DNA from: Actinophytocola sp049647105
GTDB lineage: Bacteria > Actinomycetota > Actinomycetes > Mycobacteriales > Pseudonocardiaceae
DNA: 64,000 bases
Assembly (NCBI RefSeq): GCF_049647105.1
Contig: NZ_JBARWZ010000147.1
Span: 1-64,000 of the forward strand
Reading direction: 5' to 3'
Positions 1 through 9,655 of this stretch are shown piece by piece (the stretch's first letter is position 1; each line of letters starts with the position of its first letter). The notes under the pieces were generated by a model. The model was not told the origin of the DNA. It worked only from the letters and a program-made list of their open reading frames with translations, and did not search any database. A program made the position numbers and the translations under genes.

Positions 1-3000
1 GCGTGCCGGTGCCCGCACCAGTCCGCGCAGCAGTGGCGGCACGTCGGCACCGGACTTGCGCAGCCCGGCCAGGTCCAGCCTGACGGGCACCGTGAGCGCG
101 CGGTCCGCCGCGATGGCGGCGTCGAACAGCGCCAGTCCGTCCTCTGTGGACAGTGCACCGAAGCCTGCGCGGGACAGCCTGGCCAGGTCGGTGGCGTCGA
201 GCTGGTCCCGCATCCCGCTGTCCCACATGCCCCAGGCCATGGACACGGCGGGCAGCCCGGCGGCGCTGCGCTGCTGTGCCAGCGCGTCGAGCACGGCGTT
301 CGCGGCGGCGTAGTTCGCCTGCCCAGCGCTGCCGAACACCCCGGCGGCCGAGGAGAACAACGCGAACAGCGAAAGGCCGGAGGTCAGCTCGTGCAGGTTG
401 ACGGCCGCGTCGACCTTGGCACGCATGACGTTCGCGATGCGTTCGGGGGTCAGCGTGTCGAGCACGCCGTCGTCGAGCACCCCTGCCGCGTGCACGACAC
501 CCGTCAGGTCCGGGATCTCCGACAGCAGCGCGGTCAGCGCGTCCCGGTCGGCGATGTCACAGGCGGCGACCGTGACGGTCGCGCCAAGCTCGGTGAGTTC
601 CCCGGCCAGCTCGGGCGCGGTGCCGCGGCGGCTGGCCAGCACGAGGCGGCGGACACCGTGTGCCACCACGAGGTGACGCGCCAGCAGCCCGCCGAGGCCA
701 CCGGTGCCACCGGTGATCAGGACGGTGCCGGACGGGTCGACCGTGCCGGGTGCGCTCGCGACCTTGGCGAGCCGAGGCACGAAGACCTCGCCACCTCGGA
801 CGACAACCTGTGGCTCACCAGCACCGACGGCCAGCGCGACCTCGGACTCGTCGCCGGTGTCCTCGAGGTCGGCGAGCACGAACCGGTCCGGGTACTCCAG
901 CTGCGCGGCACGCACGAGGCCCCACACCGCGGCGGCGCCGAGATCCGTGACGGCGCCATCCGGGTCGACCGCACCGCGGGTGACGAGCACCAGACGATCG
1001 TTCGACTCCTGGATCGTGGTGAGCGCCCAGGTCGCGGCCTCCTGCGCGGTGGCCCCGGCCGGTGCGACGGCGACCTCGGGCACGTCCTCTGCGGCCCGCA
1101 CGCCAGCGACCCGGACCCAGTCCAGCCCGTACAGGGGGTTACGGGCGCCCGCGAGCTGTTCCGCCGACACCGGGCGCAGCAGCAGCGACCCGATGGCCGC
1201 GAGCGGCGCGCCGGTGCCGTCGAACACGGTGAGCGTGACGGTGTCCTGCCCGGCGGGTCCGATGTGGACACGCGCGGTGGTCGCGCCGGTCGCCGTCAGC
1301 GACACGTCGGACCAGCTGAACGGCAGCGCGCCCTCGCCGTCGACGTACTCGCCGAGCGCGATGGCGTGCAGTGCCGAGTCGAGCAGCGCGGGGTGCACGC
1401 CGAACCGGTCGGCGTCGGCGCGGGCCTGCTCGGGCAGCTCGACCTCGGCGAACACCTGGTCGCCGGATCGCCACGCGGCCCGCAGGCCCTGGAACACCGG
1501 GCCGTAGTCGTAGCCGGACCCGGCCATCGTCTCGTAGAACGCCGACAGGTCAACGGGTTCCGCGCCAGATGGCGGCCACGCGGTGTCCTGCTGCGCGACC
1601 GCGACCGGGGTCGAGGACAGGGTGCCGGTGGCGTGCCGGGTCCACTCGCCGTCCTCGCCGTCGTCGCCGTCGGGCTGAGAGTGGATCGTGACCGTGCGCC
1701 TGCCGGTGTCGTCGGCGGGTGACACGATCACGTGCAGCCGCACGGCGCCCTGCTCCGGCAGGAGGAGCGGGCTCTCCATGGTCAGGTCGTCGAGGTGCTC
1801 ACACCCCGCCTCGAACCCTGCGCGCAGCGCCAGCTCGACGAACGCGGTCCCGGGCACGAGCACGGTGCCGCGGACGGCGTGGTCGGCGAGCCACGCGTGC
1901 GAGTGCCGCGACAGGCGGCCGGTCAGGGCGGTGCCGTCGCCGTTGGCGAGCGTGAGCACGGCACCGAGCAGTGGGTGGCGGGCGGGGTTCAGCCCGGCGG
2001 AGCCGACATCACTCGCAGTGGCCGGGACGAGCCAGTAGTTCTTGTGCTGGAAGGCATAGGTGGGCAGCTCGACCTGCCTGCCACCGTCGAGCAGCACGGT
2101 CCAGTCGACGTCGGCACCGCGCGTCCACGCGGCACCCGCCGCGGCGACGACAGCCTGTGCCTCGTCGCGGTCCTTGCGCAACGAAGGGATGAACGTGCCG
2201 TCGAGCCCCATGGCGCTGAGCACCGCGTCGGGCCCGATCTCGACGAAGGTGGTCACGCCCCGCTCGGCCAGCGTGGTCACGTTGTCGGCGAACCGGACGG
2301 TGCCGCGGACGTGCCGTACCCAGTATTCGGGGTCGGTGGGCTCTGCGCCGATGATGGGGATGGTCGGCTCGTGGTAGGTCACGCTTTCGGCGACGGCCCG
2401 GAACTCGTCGAGCATCGGGTCCATCAGCGGCGAGTGGAACGCGTGGGAGACGGTGAGTCGTTTGGTCTTGCGGTCCGCGAACCGCGCGGCGACCGCTTCG
2501 GCGGCGCCCTCTTCCCCGGAGATGACGATCGACCGCGGTCCGTTGATGGCGGCGATCCCGACCGTGTCGGTCAGGTGCGGAGCGATCTCGTCTTCGGTCG
2601 CCTGGATCGCGATCATCGCGCCACCACGCGGAAGCGCCTGCATCAACCGGCCACGAGCGGCGACGACCGTGCACGCGTCCTCGATCGACCACACCCCGGC
2701 CACATGCGCGGCGGCCAGCTCACCGATCGAATGCCCAGCCAGGAAGTCGGGCCTGACACCCCACGACACCAGCAACCGGAACAACGCCACCTCGAACGCG
2801 AACAACGCGGGCTGGGTGTTCCCGGTGTCGTCGAGACCATCACCGGTGGCGATGACCTCGCGGAGGGCGGGGTCCAGGTGTTCGCACACCTCGTCGAACG
2901 CCGCCGCGAACACGGGAAACGCCTCGTACAGCCGCTTTCCCATCCCGGCCCGCTGCGCACCCTGACCGGTGAACACGAACGCCAGCCGGCCGCCGACCGA

Positions 3001-4599
3001 GCCGGTGGCGACCTCCTCACCATCGATCACCACCGCCCGGTGGTCGAACCGGGCCCGCGTCGTCGCCAGCGAGAAGCCGACGTCCACCGGAGAACCGGCC
3101 ACCTCGGACAGCCGGGCCACCTGGTTCCGCAGCGCGTCCTCGGTCTTCGCCGACAGCACCCACGGCACCACCGGCGACGTGGCGGCCGCCGCCCGCGCCT
3201 CGGCGGGCTCGGTGGCGGGTGCCTCCTCGATGACCACGTGTGCGTTGGTGCCGCTGATCCCGAACGACGACACCCCGGCCCGGCGCGGCGCGTCACCCGA
3301 TGGCCACGGCCGCGACTCGGTCAGCAGCCGGACCGCACCGGAGTCCCAGTCGACCCGCGAGCTGGGTGCGTCGACGTTCAACGTCGGCGGCAGCTCGCCG
3401 TTGCGCATGGCGAGCACGAGCTTCATCACGCCGGCCGCGCCGGCCGCGGCCTGCGTGTGCCCGAGGTTCGACTTGACCGAACCCAGCCACAGCGGACGGT
3501 CGGCTGGCCTGCCCTGCCCGTAGGTGGCGAGCAGTGCCTGCGCCTCGATCGGGTCGCCAAGCCGGGTGCCGGTGCCGTGCGCCTCCACGACGTCCACTTC
3601 GGACGCGCCGAGCCCGGCCGAGGCCAGCGCCTGGGTGATGACCCGGCGCTGCGACGGCCCGTTCGGCGCGGTCAGGCCGTTCGACGCGCCGTCCTGGTTG
3701 ACCGAGGAGCCACGCACCACCGCCAGGACGGGGTGGCCGAGGCGAACCGCGTCCGACAGCCGTTCCACGGCGAGCACCGCGGCGCCCTCGCCCCAGCCGG
3801 TGCCGTCCGCGGCCTCGGCGAACGACTTGCACGTCCCGTCCGAGGACAGCCCGCCCTGGCGGGAGAACTCGACGAACGTGTCCGGCTTGGCCATCACCGT
3901 CGCGCCACCGGCCAGCGCCATGTCGCACTCACCGGCACGCAGCGCCTGCACCGCGAGGTGCAGTGCCACGAGCGACGACGAGCACGCCGTGTCCAGCGTG
4001 ACCGCGGGGCCTTCGAGACCGAGCAGGTAGGCGATCCGACCCGACGCGACACTCGCCGCGGTGCCCGTGCCCCAGAAGCCTTCCGTGCCCTCGGGCAACT
4101 CGGCGAGCGAGGGGATGTAGTCGTGGCACATCACGCCGACGAAGACCCCGGTCCGGCTGCCCCTCAGCGCGACAGGATCGACGCCACCGCGCTCAAGGGC
4201 CTCCCAGGACGTCTCCAGCAACAGCCGCTGCTGGGGGTCCATGGTCAGCGCCTCGCGTGGGCTGATCCCGAAGAACTCCGCGTCGAACTCGCCGGCGTCG
4301 TGGAGGAAACCGCCGTGGCGGGTGTAGGTCTTGCCTGCCGCCTCCGGGTCCGGGTCGTACAGGCCGTCGGTGTCCCAGCCGCGGTCGGCCGGGAACTCCG
4401 TGATCCCCGACCGGCCCGCCGACACGAGCTCCCACAGTTCGTCCGGAGTGGACACACCGCCGGGGAACCGGCAGCCCATGCCGACGATCGCGATCGGCTC
4501 GCGGGCCTTGTCCTCGACCTCGGACAGGCGGCGGCGGGCCTCACGTAGCTCGGCCGTCGCCCTTTTGAGGTAGGCCAGGTACTTCTCTTCGTCCGCCAC
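1..4599 (-). CDS. Type I polyketide synthase, KS-AT-DH-KR module (3' end outside window)
   Basis: This is an extension module of a modular PKS; 1533 codons are visible and the frame is open at the left edge. The start is GTG at 4599, preceded by a GAGGAG ribosome site. Residues 1-30 are a charged helix typical of an N-terminal docking domain. The KS follows (about 32-455, DTACSSSL nucleophile Cys206, EAHGTGT and GHTQAAAG histidines). The AT (about 530-820) has GHSIGE with Ser624 and a HAFH motif, which predicts malonyl-CoA. The DH (from about 870) has HAVRGTVLVP with His907 and HPALLDSALH. The KR has TGGTGGLGG near residue 1295, LDD (B-type) and YAAAN. An ACP is expected just beyond the edge. 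It is the last gene of a leftward operon with the exporter, P450 and ligase. Its docking helix suggests it accepts the chain from the + strand PKS at 13634. Confidence 0.95.
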   Translation of the reverse strand, partial: MADEEKYLAYLKRATAELREARRRLSEVEDKAREPIAIVGMGCRFPGGVSTPDELWELVSAGRSGITEFPADRGWDTDGLYDPDPEAAGKTYTRHGGFLHDAGEFDAEFFGISPREALTMDPQQRLLLETSWEALERGGVDPVALRGSRTGVFVGVMCHDYIPSLAELPEGTEGFWGTGTAASVASGRIAYLLGLEGPAVTLDTACSSSLVALHLAVQALRAGECDMALAGGATVMAKPDTFVEFSRQGGLSSDGTCKSFAEAADGTGWGEGAAVLAVERLSDAVRLGHPVLAVVRGSSVNQDGASNGLTAPNGPSQRRVITQALASAGLGASEVDVVEAHGTGTRLGDPIEAQALLATYGQGRPADRPLWLGSVKSNLGHTQAAAGAAGVMKLVLAMRNGELPPTLNVDAPSSRVDWDSGAVRLLTESRPWPSGDAPRRAGVSSFGISGTNAHVVIEEAPATEPAEARAAAATSPVVPWVLSAKTEDALRNQVARLSEVAGSPVDVGFSLATTRARFDHRAVVIDGEEVATGSVGGRLAFVFTGQGAQRAGMGKRLYEAFPVFAAAFDEVCEHLDPALREVIATGDGLDDTGNTQPALFAFEVALFRLLVSWGVRPDFLAGHSIGELAAAHVAGVWSIEDACTVVAARGRLMQALPRGGAMIAIQATEDEIAPHLTDTVGIAAINGPRSIVISGEEGAAEAVAARFADRKTKRLTVSHAFHSPLMDPMLDEFRAVAESVTYHEPTIPIIGAEPTDPEYWVRHVRGTVRFADNVTTLAERGVTTFVEIGPDAVLSAMGLDGTFIPSLRKDRDEAQAVVAAAGAAWTRGADVDWTVLLDGGRQVELPTYAFQHKNYWLVPATASDVGSAGLNPARHPLLGAVLTLANGDGTALTGRLSRHSHAWLADHAVRGTVLVPGTAFVELALRAGFEAGCEHLDDLTMESPLLLPEQGAVRLHVIVSPADDTGRRTVTIHSQPDGDDGEDGEWTRHATGTLSSTPVAVAQQDTAWPPSGAEPVDLSAFYETMAGSGYDYGPVFQGLRAAWRSGDQVFAEVELPEQARADADRFGVHPALLDSALHAIALGEYVDGEGALPFSWSDVSLTATGATTARVHIGPAGQDTVTLTVFDGTGAPLAAIGSLLLRPVSAEQLAGARNPLYGLDWVRVAGVRAAEDVPEVAVAPAGATAQEAATWALTTIQESNDRLVLVTRGAVDPDGAVTDLGAAAVWGLVRAAQLEYPDRFVLADLEDTGDESEVALAVGAGEPQVVVRGGEVFVPRLAKVASAPGTVDPSGTVLITGGTGGLGGLLARHLVVAHGVRRLVLASRRGTAPELAGELTELGATVTVAACDIADRDALTALLSEIPDLTGVVHAAGVLDDGVLDTLTPERIANVMRAKVDAAVNLHELTSGLSLFALFSSAAGVFGSAGQANYAAANAVLDALAQQRSAAGLPAVSMAWGMWDSGMRDQLDATDLARLSRAGFGALSTEDGLALFDAAIAADRALTVPVRLDLAGLRKSGADVPPLLRGLVRAPAR

Positions 4600-4649
4600 T
4601 GCGGTCTCCTCGATCGGGGTGCTTCGTGTGGCCGGAGATCAGCCAGAGT

Positions 4650-6269
4650 TCAGCGGGGGTCGGTGCTCGTGCCGCTCTCGACGGGCGTCACCACGAGCAG
4701 CTCGGCCTCGATGTCACGCAACGCGAGGCGCGCGGGCTTGCCCATCCGCACGCGGGGCAGCGCGGCCACCCGGTACACCTTGACCGGCACCTTCGCGGGC
4801 GACAGCGCATGGCACGCCGCGAACACCGCCGCCACGTCGACCTCGTCCGGCCCGGTCTGCACGTAGGCCACCGGAACCTCACCGAGCGCCTCGTCCAGCT
4901 CGCCGACGACCACCGCAGCGGCCACCCCGTCGACACCGAGCAGCACGTGCTCGATCTCGCGCGGGTTGACCGTCACGGCGCCCCGCGTGATCAGCTCGGC
5001 CATCCGGCCGGTGATCGTCAGGTAGCCGTGTTCGTCGCGGGTGACCAGGTCACCGGTGTGGAACCAGCCGTCGATGACCGCCGCCTCCCGGTTGCCGGGG
5101 TAGCCGCCCGCGGCCACGTTCGGGCCGCTGACCCACAGCTCGCCCTCCTGCCCGATGCCCGTGTCCTTGCCGGTCCTCGGGTCGATGATCCGCACGCTGA
5201 CGCCCGGGATCGGCAGTCCGCACGCGTCGTCGACCCGCTCCCCGGTCGGCCAGGTCATCGCGACCGGGCCCGTGGTCTCGGTGGTCATGTAGCTGTCGAG
5301 CAGCCGGGTGCCGAACCGCTCCTCGAACCGCGTCCGCAGCGCGGTCACCGAGGACGCCCCGGCGACGAGCGCGACACGCAGGTCCGGCAGTTCGACGTCG
5401 GCGTCCCCCGCGGCCCACAGCAGGTCCTGGTAGGTGCTTGGCATCCCGGCGACGAACGTGATCTTCCGCGTGGCCAGGTCGGCAAGGAAACCGGTCCTGT
5501 TCGCCATCAGGTCGGACAGGTCCTCGGCCGCCGTCGGCGCGAGCCACCCGGTGGCACCGGTCGCGATCACGCCGATCACGGCGACCTGCTGGGTGATGCC
5601 GTGCGCGAACGGGAGCGGACAGCTCACCCGGTCGTCCTGGCCGAGGCCGAGTACCGGCCCGTAGCAGGCGGCGATCGCCCACATCACGTTGCGCTGGCTG
5701 AACAGCACGGCACGCGGGGCGCCGGTGACCCCCGCGGTGTAGGTCAGGAACGACAGGTCGTCCAGGTCGAGGTCGCCCTCGGCGGCGGACTCCGGCTCGA
5801 TCTCGGCCAGCTCGGAGAACTGCGGGTACAGCGGCAGCTCGTCGTCGAGCTCCTCGCCCTCGCGGTCGACGAGCACGACCGTCAGGTTCGGGAAGTCGTG
5901 CCGCATCCGGTGCACCTGGAACGCGTGCGCCGTGTCGGTGAACACCGTCGTCGCCCGGCTGTCGGCCAGCAACGCGGCCAGCTCGCCGTCCTCGAGTCCG
6001 ATGTGGACCGGTGCGCTGATCGCGCCGGCGCGCAGCACGGCGAGGTGGCTCTCCACGGCCTCGACGCTGTTGTCCAGCAACAACAGCACCCGGTCGGCCT
6101 GCCGGACACCCATGTCGGCCAGGTGCCCTGCCACCCGCGCCGTCCGCCGGTCCAGCTCCGCCCAGGTGACACTCCGACCCGGGTCGGCGAACGCCGTCTT
6201 CTCCCCGGAGCGGACGGCGTGCTCTGCCAGCAGCTCGGAGAGCGGCCGGATCAGGTCGGTCCTCAACAT
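4650..6269 (-). CDS. Free-standing acyl-AMP/CoA ligase of the PKS locus
   Basis: This is an ANL-superfamily adenylating enzyme of 539 residues, expected to activate a carboxylic acid starter for the PKS. Visible motifs are an A3-like YTAGVTGAPRA, YMTTETTGP, a TGD hinge region (HTGDLVTRDEHGYLTITGR) and a C-terminal MGKPAR that keeps the catalytic lysine. It aligns from end to end with the first 500 residues of the PKS at 13634: both begin M-x-RT-[DE]-L-[IL]-RPL-x-ELL. The PKS copy has lost the equivalent lysine, so this protein may do the activation in trans. ATG 6269 sits one base after the P450 stop (TGACATG), with AAGGGGAG as ribosome site, so translational coupling is likely. The acid substrate cannot be read from the sequence. 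Confidence 0.9.
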   Translation of the reverse strand: MLRTDLIRPLSELLAEHAVRSGEKTAFADPGRSVTWAELDRRTARVAGHLADMGVRQADRVLLLLDNSVEAVESHLAVLRAGAISAPVHIGLEDGELAALLADSRATTVFTDTAHAFQVHRMRHDFPNLTVVLVDREGEELDDELPLYPQFSELAEIEPESAAEGDLDLDDLSFLTYTAGVTGAPRAVLFSQRNVMWAIAACYGPVLGLGQDDRVSCPLPFAHGITQQVAVIGVIATGATGWLAPTAAEDLSDLMANRTGFLADLATRKITFVAGMPSTYQDLLWAAGDADVELPDLRVALVAGASSVTALRTRFEERFGTRLLDSYMTTETTGPVAMTWPTGERVDDACGLPIPGVSVRIIDPRTGKDTGIGQEGELWVSGPNVAAGGYPGNREAAVIDGWFHTGDLVTRDEHGYLTITGRMAELITRGAVTVNPREIEHVLLGVDGVAAAVVVGELDEALGEVPVAYVQTGPDEVDVAAVFAACHALSPAKVPVKVYRVAALPRVRMGKPARLALRDIEAELLVVTPVESGTSTDPR

Positions 6270-6270
6270 G

Positions 6271-7485
6271 TCACTCCCCTTGGGAAATGGTGACCGGCAG
6301 CGACGTGGGCAGCCGGATAAGCGTGGACTCACGCCACTTCAGGTCGTCCGAGGGCGCGGCGAGCTTCATGTTCGGGAACCGCCTGAACAGCTCCTGCAGC
6401 GCGATGCCGTTCTCGATGCGGGCCAGCTCGGCGCCGGGGCAGGCGTGCGGACCCCGGCCGAACACCAGGTGCTTGTTCTCGGTCCGCTCGAAGTCAAGGT
6501 CGTTGGCGTTGGGGAACTTGGCCGGGTCGCGGTCAGCGGCGCCGATGGACAGGAACACGGTGTCGCCTGCCGAGATCTTCTGCCCACCCAGCTCCAGGTC
6601 CTCGCGCGCGAAGCGGCGGAACCCGCGCTGCGTCGGGCTGTACATGCGGAACATCTCTTCCATCAGCTTGTGCAGCTCGTCCTCGTCCGCGTTCGCGAGG
6701 CGCGCGGCGTAGTCTGGCCGCTCCATCAACGCGAGCGCGCTGCACGACAGCATGCCCATCGTGCTGTCGTAACCCGCGGCGAACATGATCAGCGCCATGT
6801 GCGACAGGTCCTCCGGCGGCAGCAGGTTCCCGTCGTCGTCGGTCACCTCGGCCCACGTGGTGAGCAGGTCGTCCTGCGGGTTGGTCCGCCGCTCGACCAG
6901 TGCCCTTGCCATCGCGGCGCCGATGCCCTGCGGGTTCACCAGCTGGCCGGAGAAGACCAGCTCGCCCCACTCACGGACGTGTACCCGCTCCTCCTCCGGC
7001 ATGCCGACGAGGTCGCAGATCACGGTGATCGGCAGCGGCGCGCAGAACGTGTCCATCAGGTCGACGACACCGCCACCGGCCCCCTTGGCCTCGATGTCGT
7101 CGAGGAGGCCGGCCACCAGCTCGTGGATCTTCGGCTTCAGCAGCCGCATCCGCCTCGGCACGAAGCCGAAGTTGACCAGGCGCCGGGACTTGGTGTGGTC
7201 CGGCGGGTCCTCCATGACCAGGCGCGACTGCGGCAACCCCTCAGGCGGGAGGTTGTTGGTGTAGTCGTCGTTCGCGTACTTGCGGTGCCTGGCAAGGCGT
7301 TGGTCGCGCAACGCGTCGTAGACCTCGGTGTAGCCGGTCACCAGCCACACGGGGATGCCGTCGGGCAGGCACACCCGGTGCACCGGGCCCTGCTCGTGGA
7401 ACTGCGCGTACCTGTCGAACGGTGCGTGCCAGTACTCCTCGTCGAACGGCATGTCATGGCCATGCATGGGGCACTTGTCCGCCAT
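6271..7485 (-). CDS. Cytochrome P450
   Basis: This is a soluble bacterial P450 of 404 residues, probably oxidising the polyketide or its starter unit. It shows the I-helix oxygen-activation motif AAGYDST, the ExxR pair in EEMFRMYSP and the heme-binding loop FGRGPHACPG with the cysteine ligand. An N-terminal MADKCPMHGHDMPF stretch precedes the fold. ATG 7485 follows GGAGGAAG at good spacing. The gene lies 20 bases after the MFS gene and one base before the ligase, so it is inside the operon. Redox partners are not encoded in the window. Confidence 0.93.
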   Translation of the reverse strand: MADKCPMHGHDMPFDEEYWHAPFDRYAQFHEQGPVHRVCLPDGIPVWLVTGYTEVYDALRDQRLARHRKYANDDYTNNLPPEGLPQSRLVMEDPPDHTKSRRLVNFGFVPRRMRLLKPKIHELVAGLLDDIEAKGAGGGVVDLMDTFCAPLPITVICDLVGMPEEERVHVREWGELVFSGQLVNPQGIGAAMARALVERRTNPQDDLLTTWAEVTDDDGNLLPPEDLSHMALIMFAAGYDSTMGMLSCSALALMERPDYAARLANADEDELHKLMEEMFRMYSPTQRGFRRFAREDLELGGQKISAGDTVFLSIGAADRDPAKFPNANDLDFERTENKHLVFGRGPHACPGAELARIENGIALQELFRRFPNMKLAAPSDDLKWRESTLIRLPTSLPVTISQGE

Positions 7486-7505
7486 TGTTCTTCCTCCGGG
7501 TTGGT

Positions 7506-8948
7506 TCAGTCCGCCACTGGTGCGGACTCGCGCTGTGCCGCGGACGAGGCTGCCGCCCGCTGCGCGGCGGATGTCGTCATCCCGATGGCGGCGACGACGA
7601 TGGCGATCAATGTCAGGATCAGGCAGCACAGGAACACGCTCTGGTAGGACGACACGGTCCTGGCCCCCTGAGCGTCCGTGCCTGCCTGCAGGATGGTGGC
7701 GACGGCGGCCGCACCGAGCGCGCCGCCGATCTGGCGGGCGGTGTTGTTCAGGGCACTGACGCTGGCGAACTTCGTGGCGGGCGCGGACTCGGCCGCCGCG
7801 GACATCGTGGCCATCATCGTGGCGCCGATGCCGAACCCGACGAACACGCTCGCGGGCAGCCAGATCGTGAGGAAGGCACTCTCGTCGGTCAGGAAGACCA
7901 GCAGAAGCGCGGGCACCGCGGCGTGCGCGGCCATCCCGACCACCGAGGCGAACCTCGGCCCGCCGAACCGCCCCATGATCTTGCCCATGCCGACGGCGCC
8001 ACCGGCGGCGACCACCGCACCGACGGTCTGCGCGAGCCCCGCCTCCAGCTCCGTGTAGCGCCAGATGTCGGTCAGGAACAGGACCGCGCCGAGCAGCCAC
8101 GCGTACATCACCGTGCCGTACAGCAGGGCCACCACGTTCGCGGCGGTGAACATCCGGTTGCCGCGGAACAGCGAGAACTCGAAGGCCGGCGAGGAGTGCC
8201 GGACCGACCGCCACACGGCGAGCACGAGACACACCACACCGCCGGCAAGGCAGGCGAGCGTCCGCACCGAGGTCCACTCCCACGTGGTGCCGTTGGTGAC
8301 GCCGAGGGTGAGCCCGCCGACCCCGAGCGCGAGCAGGATCGTGCCCAGCACGTCGGGCAGCCCGCCGGTGGCGGACGCCGGCCGCAACACCCGAATCCCG
8401 GCAACGATCGCCACGATGCCGACCGGGATGTTGATCAGGAACACGGCATGCCAGCTGAACGCCTCGACAAGCAGCCCACCCAGCCCCGGCCCGACCGCGG
8501 CGGCGACCCCGCCCGCCGCACTGAGCAACGAGATCGACATGACCCGGCGCTTGGCGGTGGTGTCCATCAGCAGCACGGCAAGCGACGCGGGCACCATCAC
8601 CGCGGCGCCTGCTCCCTGCAAGGCTCTGGCCGCGACCAGCATGGGCAGCGTGGGCGACAGCGCGCACAACAGCGAGGCAAGCGTGAACAACACGATCCCG
8701 CCGAGGAAGACTCTCTTACGCCCCAACGTGTCCGCGATCCGTCCACAGGGCGCGAGCAGCGCGGCGAACATCACCGCGTACCCACTCATCACCCACGACA
8801 GATCAGGCAAGGACGCCGTCGGAAACTCCCGCGCCAACGCGGGCATGGCGAGCATGGTGACCGTGGAGTCCAGCATGGCAAGGAAGTTCACGCCGGACGC
8901 GGTCAGCACCACCGCCCAGTAGGAGGGCAGGACACGTTCTGCGGACAT
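7506..8948 (-). CDS. MFS drug exporter (14-TM type)
   Basis: This is a major facilitator protein of 480 residues resembling the DHA2 family of 14-helix drug/proton antiporters. It has the SGYAVMFAALLAPCGRIAD segment with the conserved G-x-x-AD-x-x-GRK-type loop (GRIADTLGRKRVF) and many hydrophobic helices. It is the first gene of the leftward operon (exporter, P450, ligase, PKS) and so most likely exports the polyketide and gives self-resistance. ATG 8948 is preceded by GGTGGAG. Confidence 0.9.
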   Translation of the reverse strand: MSAERVLPSYWAVVLTASGVNFLAMLDSTVTMLAMPALAREFPTASLPDLSWVMSGYAVMFAALLAPCGRIADTLGRKRVFLGGIVLFTLASLLCALSPTLPMLVAARALQGAGAAVMVPASLAVLLMDTTAKRRVMSISLLSAAGGVAAAVGPGLGGLLVEAFSWHAVFLINIPVGIVAIVAGIRVLRPASATGGLPDVLGTILLALGVGGLTLGVTNGTTWEWTSVRTLACLAGGVVCLVLAVWRSVRHSSPAFEFSLFRGNRMFTAANVVALLYGTVMYAWLLGAVLFLTDIWRYTELEAGLAQTVGAVVAAGGAVGMGKIMGRFGGPRFASVVGMAAHAAVPALLLVFLTDESAFLTIWLPASVFVGFGIGATMMATMSAAAESAPATKFASVSALNNTARQIGGALGAAAVATILQAGTDAQGARTVSSYQSVFLCCLILTLIAIVVAAIGMTTSAAQRAAASSAAQRESAPVAD

Positions 8949-9067
8949 GGTTCTCCACCCGTCTGGCTAGGTCGCGATGGGGCCAGTATGCCGAGAGGAG
9001 GTATGCGCCGAGTCGTCCGACAGCAACGCCGGAACCACCACCCGGTAACTACTCACTGGACCCCCAG

Positions 9068-9096
9068 AAGGGCCGGGCGCACAGCGCCCGGCCCTT
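9068..9096. terminator. GC-rich hairpin downstream of the membrane-protein pair
   Basis: AAGGGCCGGGCGC and GCGCCCGGCCCTT form a perfect 13-bp stem with a 3-base loop. It lies between the end of the leftward gene at 9200 and the start of the MFS gene, and is probably a terminator for the 9200-10629 pair. A second, imperfect GCGCTTTC-type inverted repeat follows at about 9116-9172. The rest of 8949-9199 holds only the MFS promoter region. Confidence 0.6.
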
Positions 9097-9199
9097 GCGC
9101 AGGATCGGTTGCCCAGAAGGGCGCTTTCAGGTCATTGAGCGTCCCGAGAGCGTCCTTCATGGCATTTGGGGAGCCGCCCCGCACACAAGGCGCGAGACG

Positions 9200-9655
9200 T
9201 CAGACGGAGACCGCGGCGCGATCCTCCTGCGGAGCAGCCGCGTTCTTCCCGAGCACGCCGCGCAGCACCAGGTAGATCGGCACGGCGACAGGCGAGAACA
9301 GGATGGCCAGCACCAGCAACGGCCCCATCACCAGCGGATGGATGCCCCGCTCCCGGCTGTCCAGGTACATCCACCGCCCGACGAACAGGTCCCAGGCGAT
9401 GACCTGAGCCCACACGGCGGTCAACGCGGCAGGCTCGGCGACCAGGTCCTGCCAGCCCGCGAGCGTGGGCTTGAGAACGGCGGGCAGGAGATCGCCAAGG
9501 TTGGGCAGCGCGAAGATGAACCAGAACACCAGCGGCGGCGTGGCGGACCACGGCGACGAGATGATCCGCCTGGTCCACCCCCACGCGGGCGCGAAGATCA
9601 TCAACGCCCAGAACGGCGCTGCGGCGACAAACACGAGAGTGAACGCGGTGGACAT
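9200..9655 (-). CDS. ABA4-like (DUF4281) membrane protein
   Basis: This is a protein of 151 residues with about four hydrophobic helices. The sequence features FWALMIFAPAWGWTRRIISS and AWDLFVGRWMYLDSRERGI match my memory of the ABA4-like/DUF4281 family, whose bacterial members have no firmly assigned function. The start ATG 9655 overlaps the stop of the upstream gene (TGATG), so the two are co-translated. Longer in-frame starts reach into the upstream gene and are unlikely. The role here is unknown; control by the divergent MerR gene is an inference from position. Confidence 0.75.
   Translation of the reverse strand: MSTAFTLVFVAAAPFWALMIFAPAWGWTRRIISSPWSATPPLVFWFIFALPNLGDLLPAVLKPTLAGWQDLVAEPAALTAVWAQVIAWDLFVGRWMYLDSRERGIHPLVMGPLLVLAILFSPVAVPIYLVLRGVLGKNAAAPQEDRAAVSV

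Noticed and set aside
1732..4548. A 938-codon open frame on the + strand opposite the left PKS
   Set aside because: It lies opposite the clear KS-AT-DH coding sequence and has the Arg/Gly/His-rich composition of an antisense shadow in GC-rich DNA.
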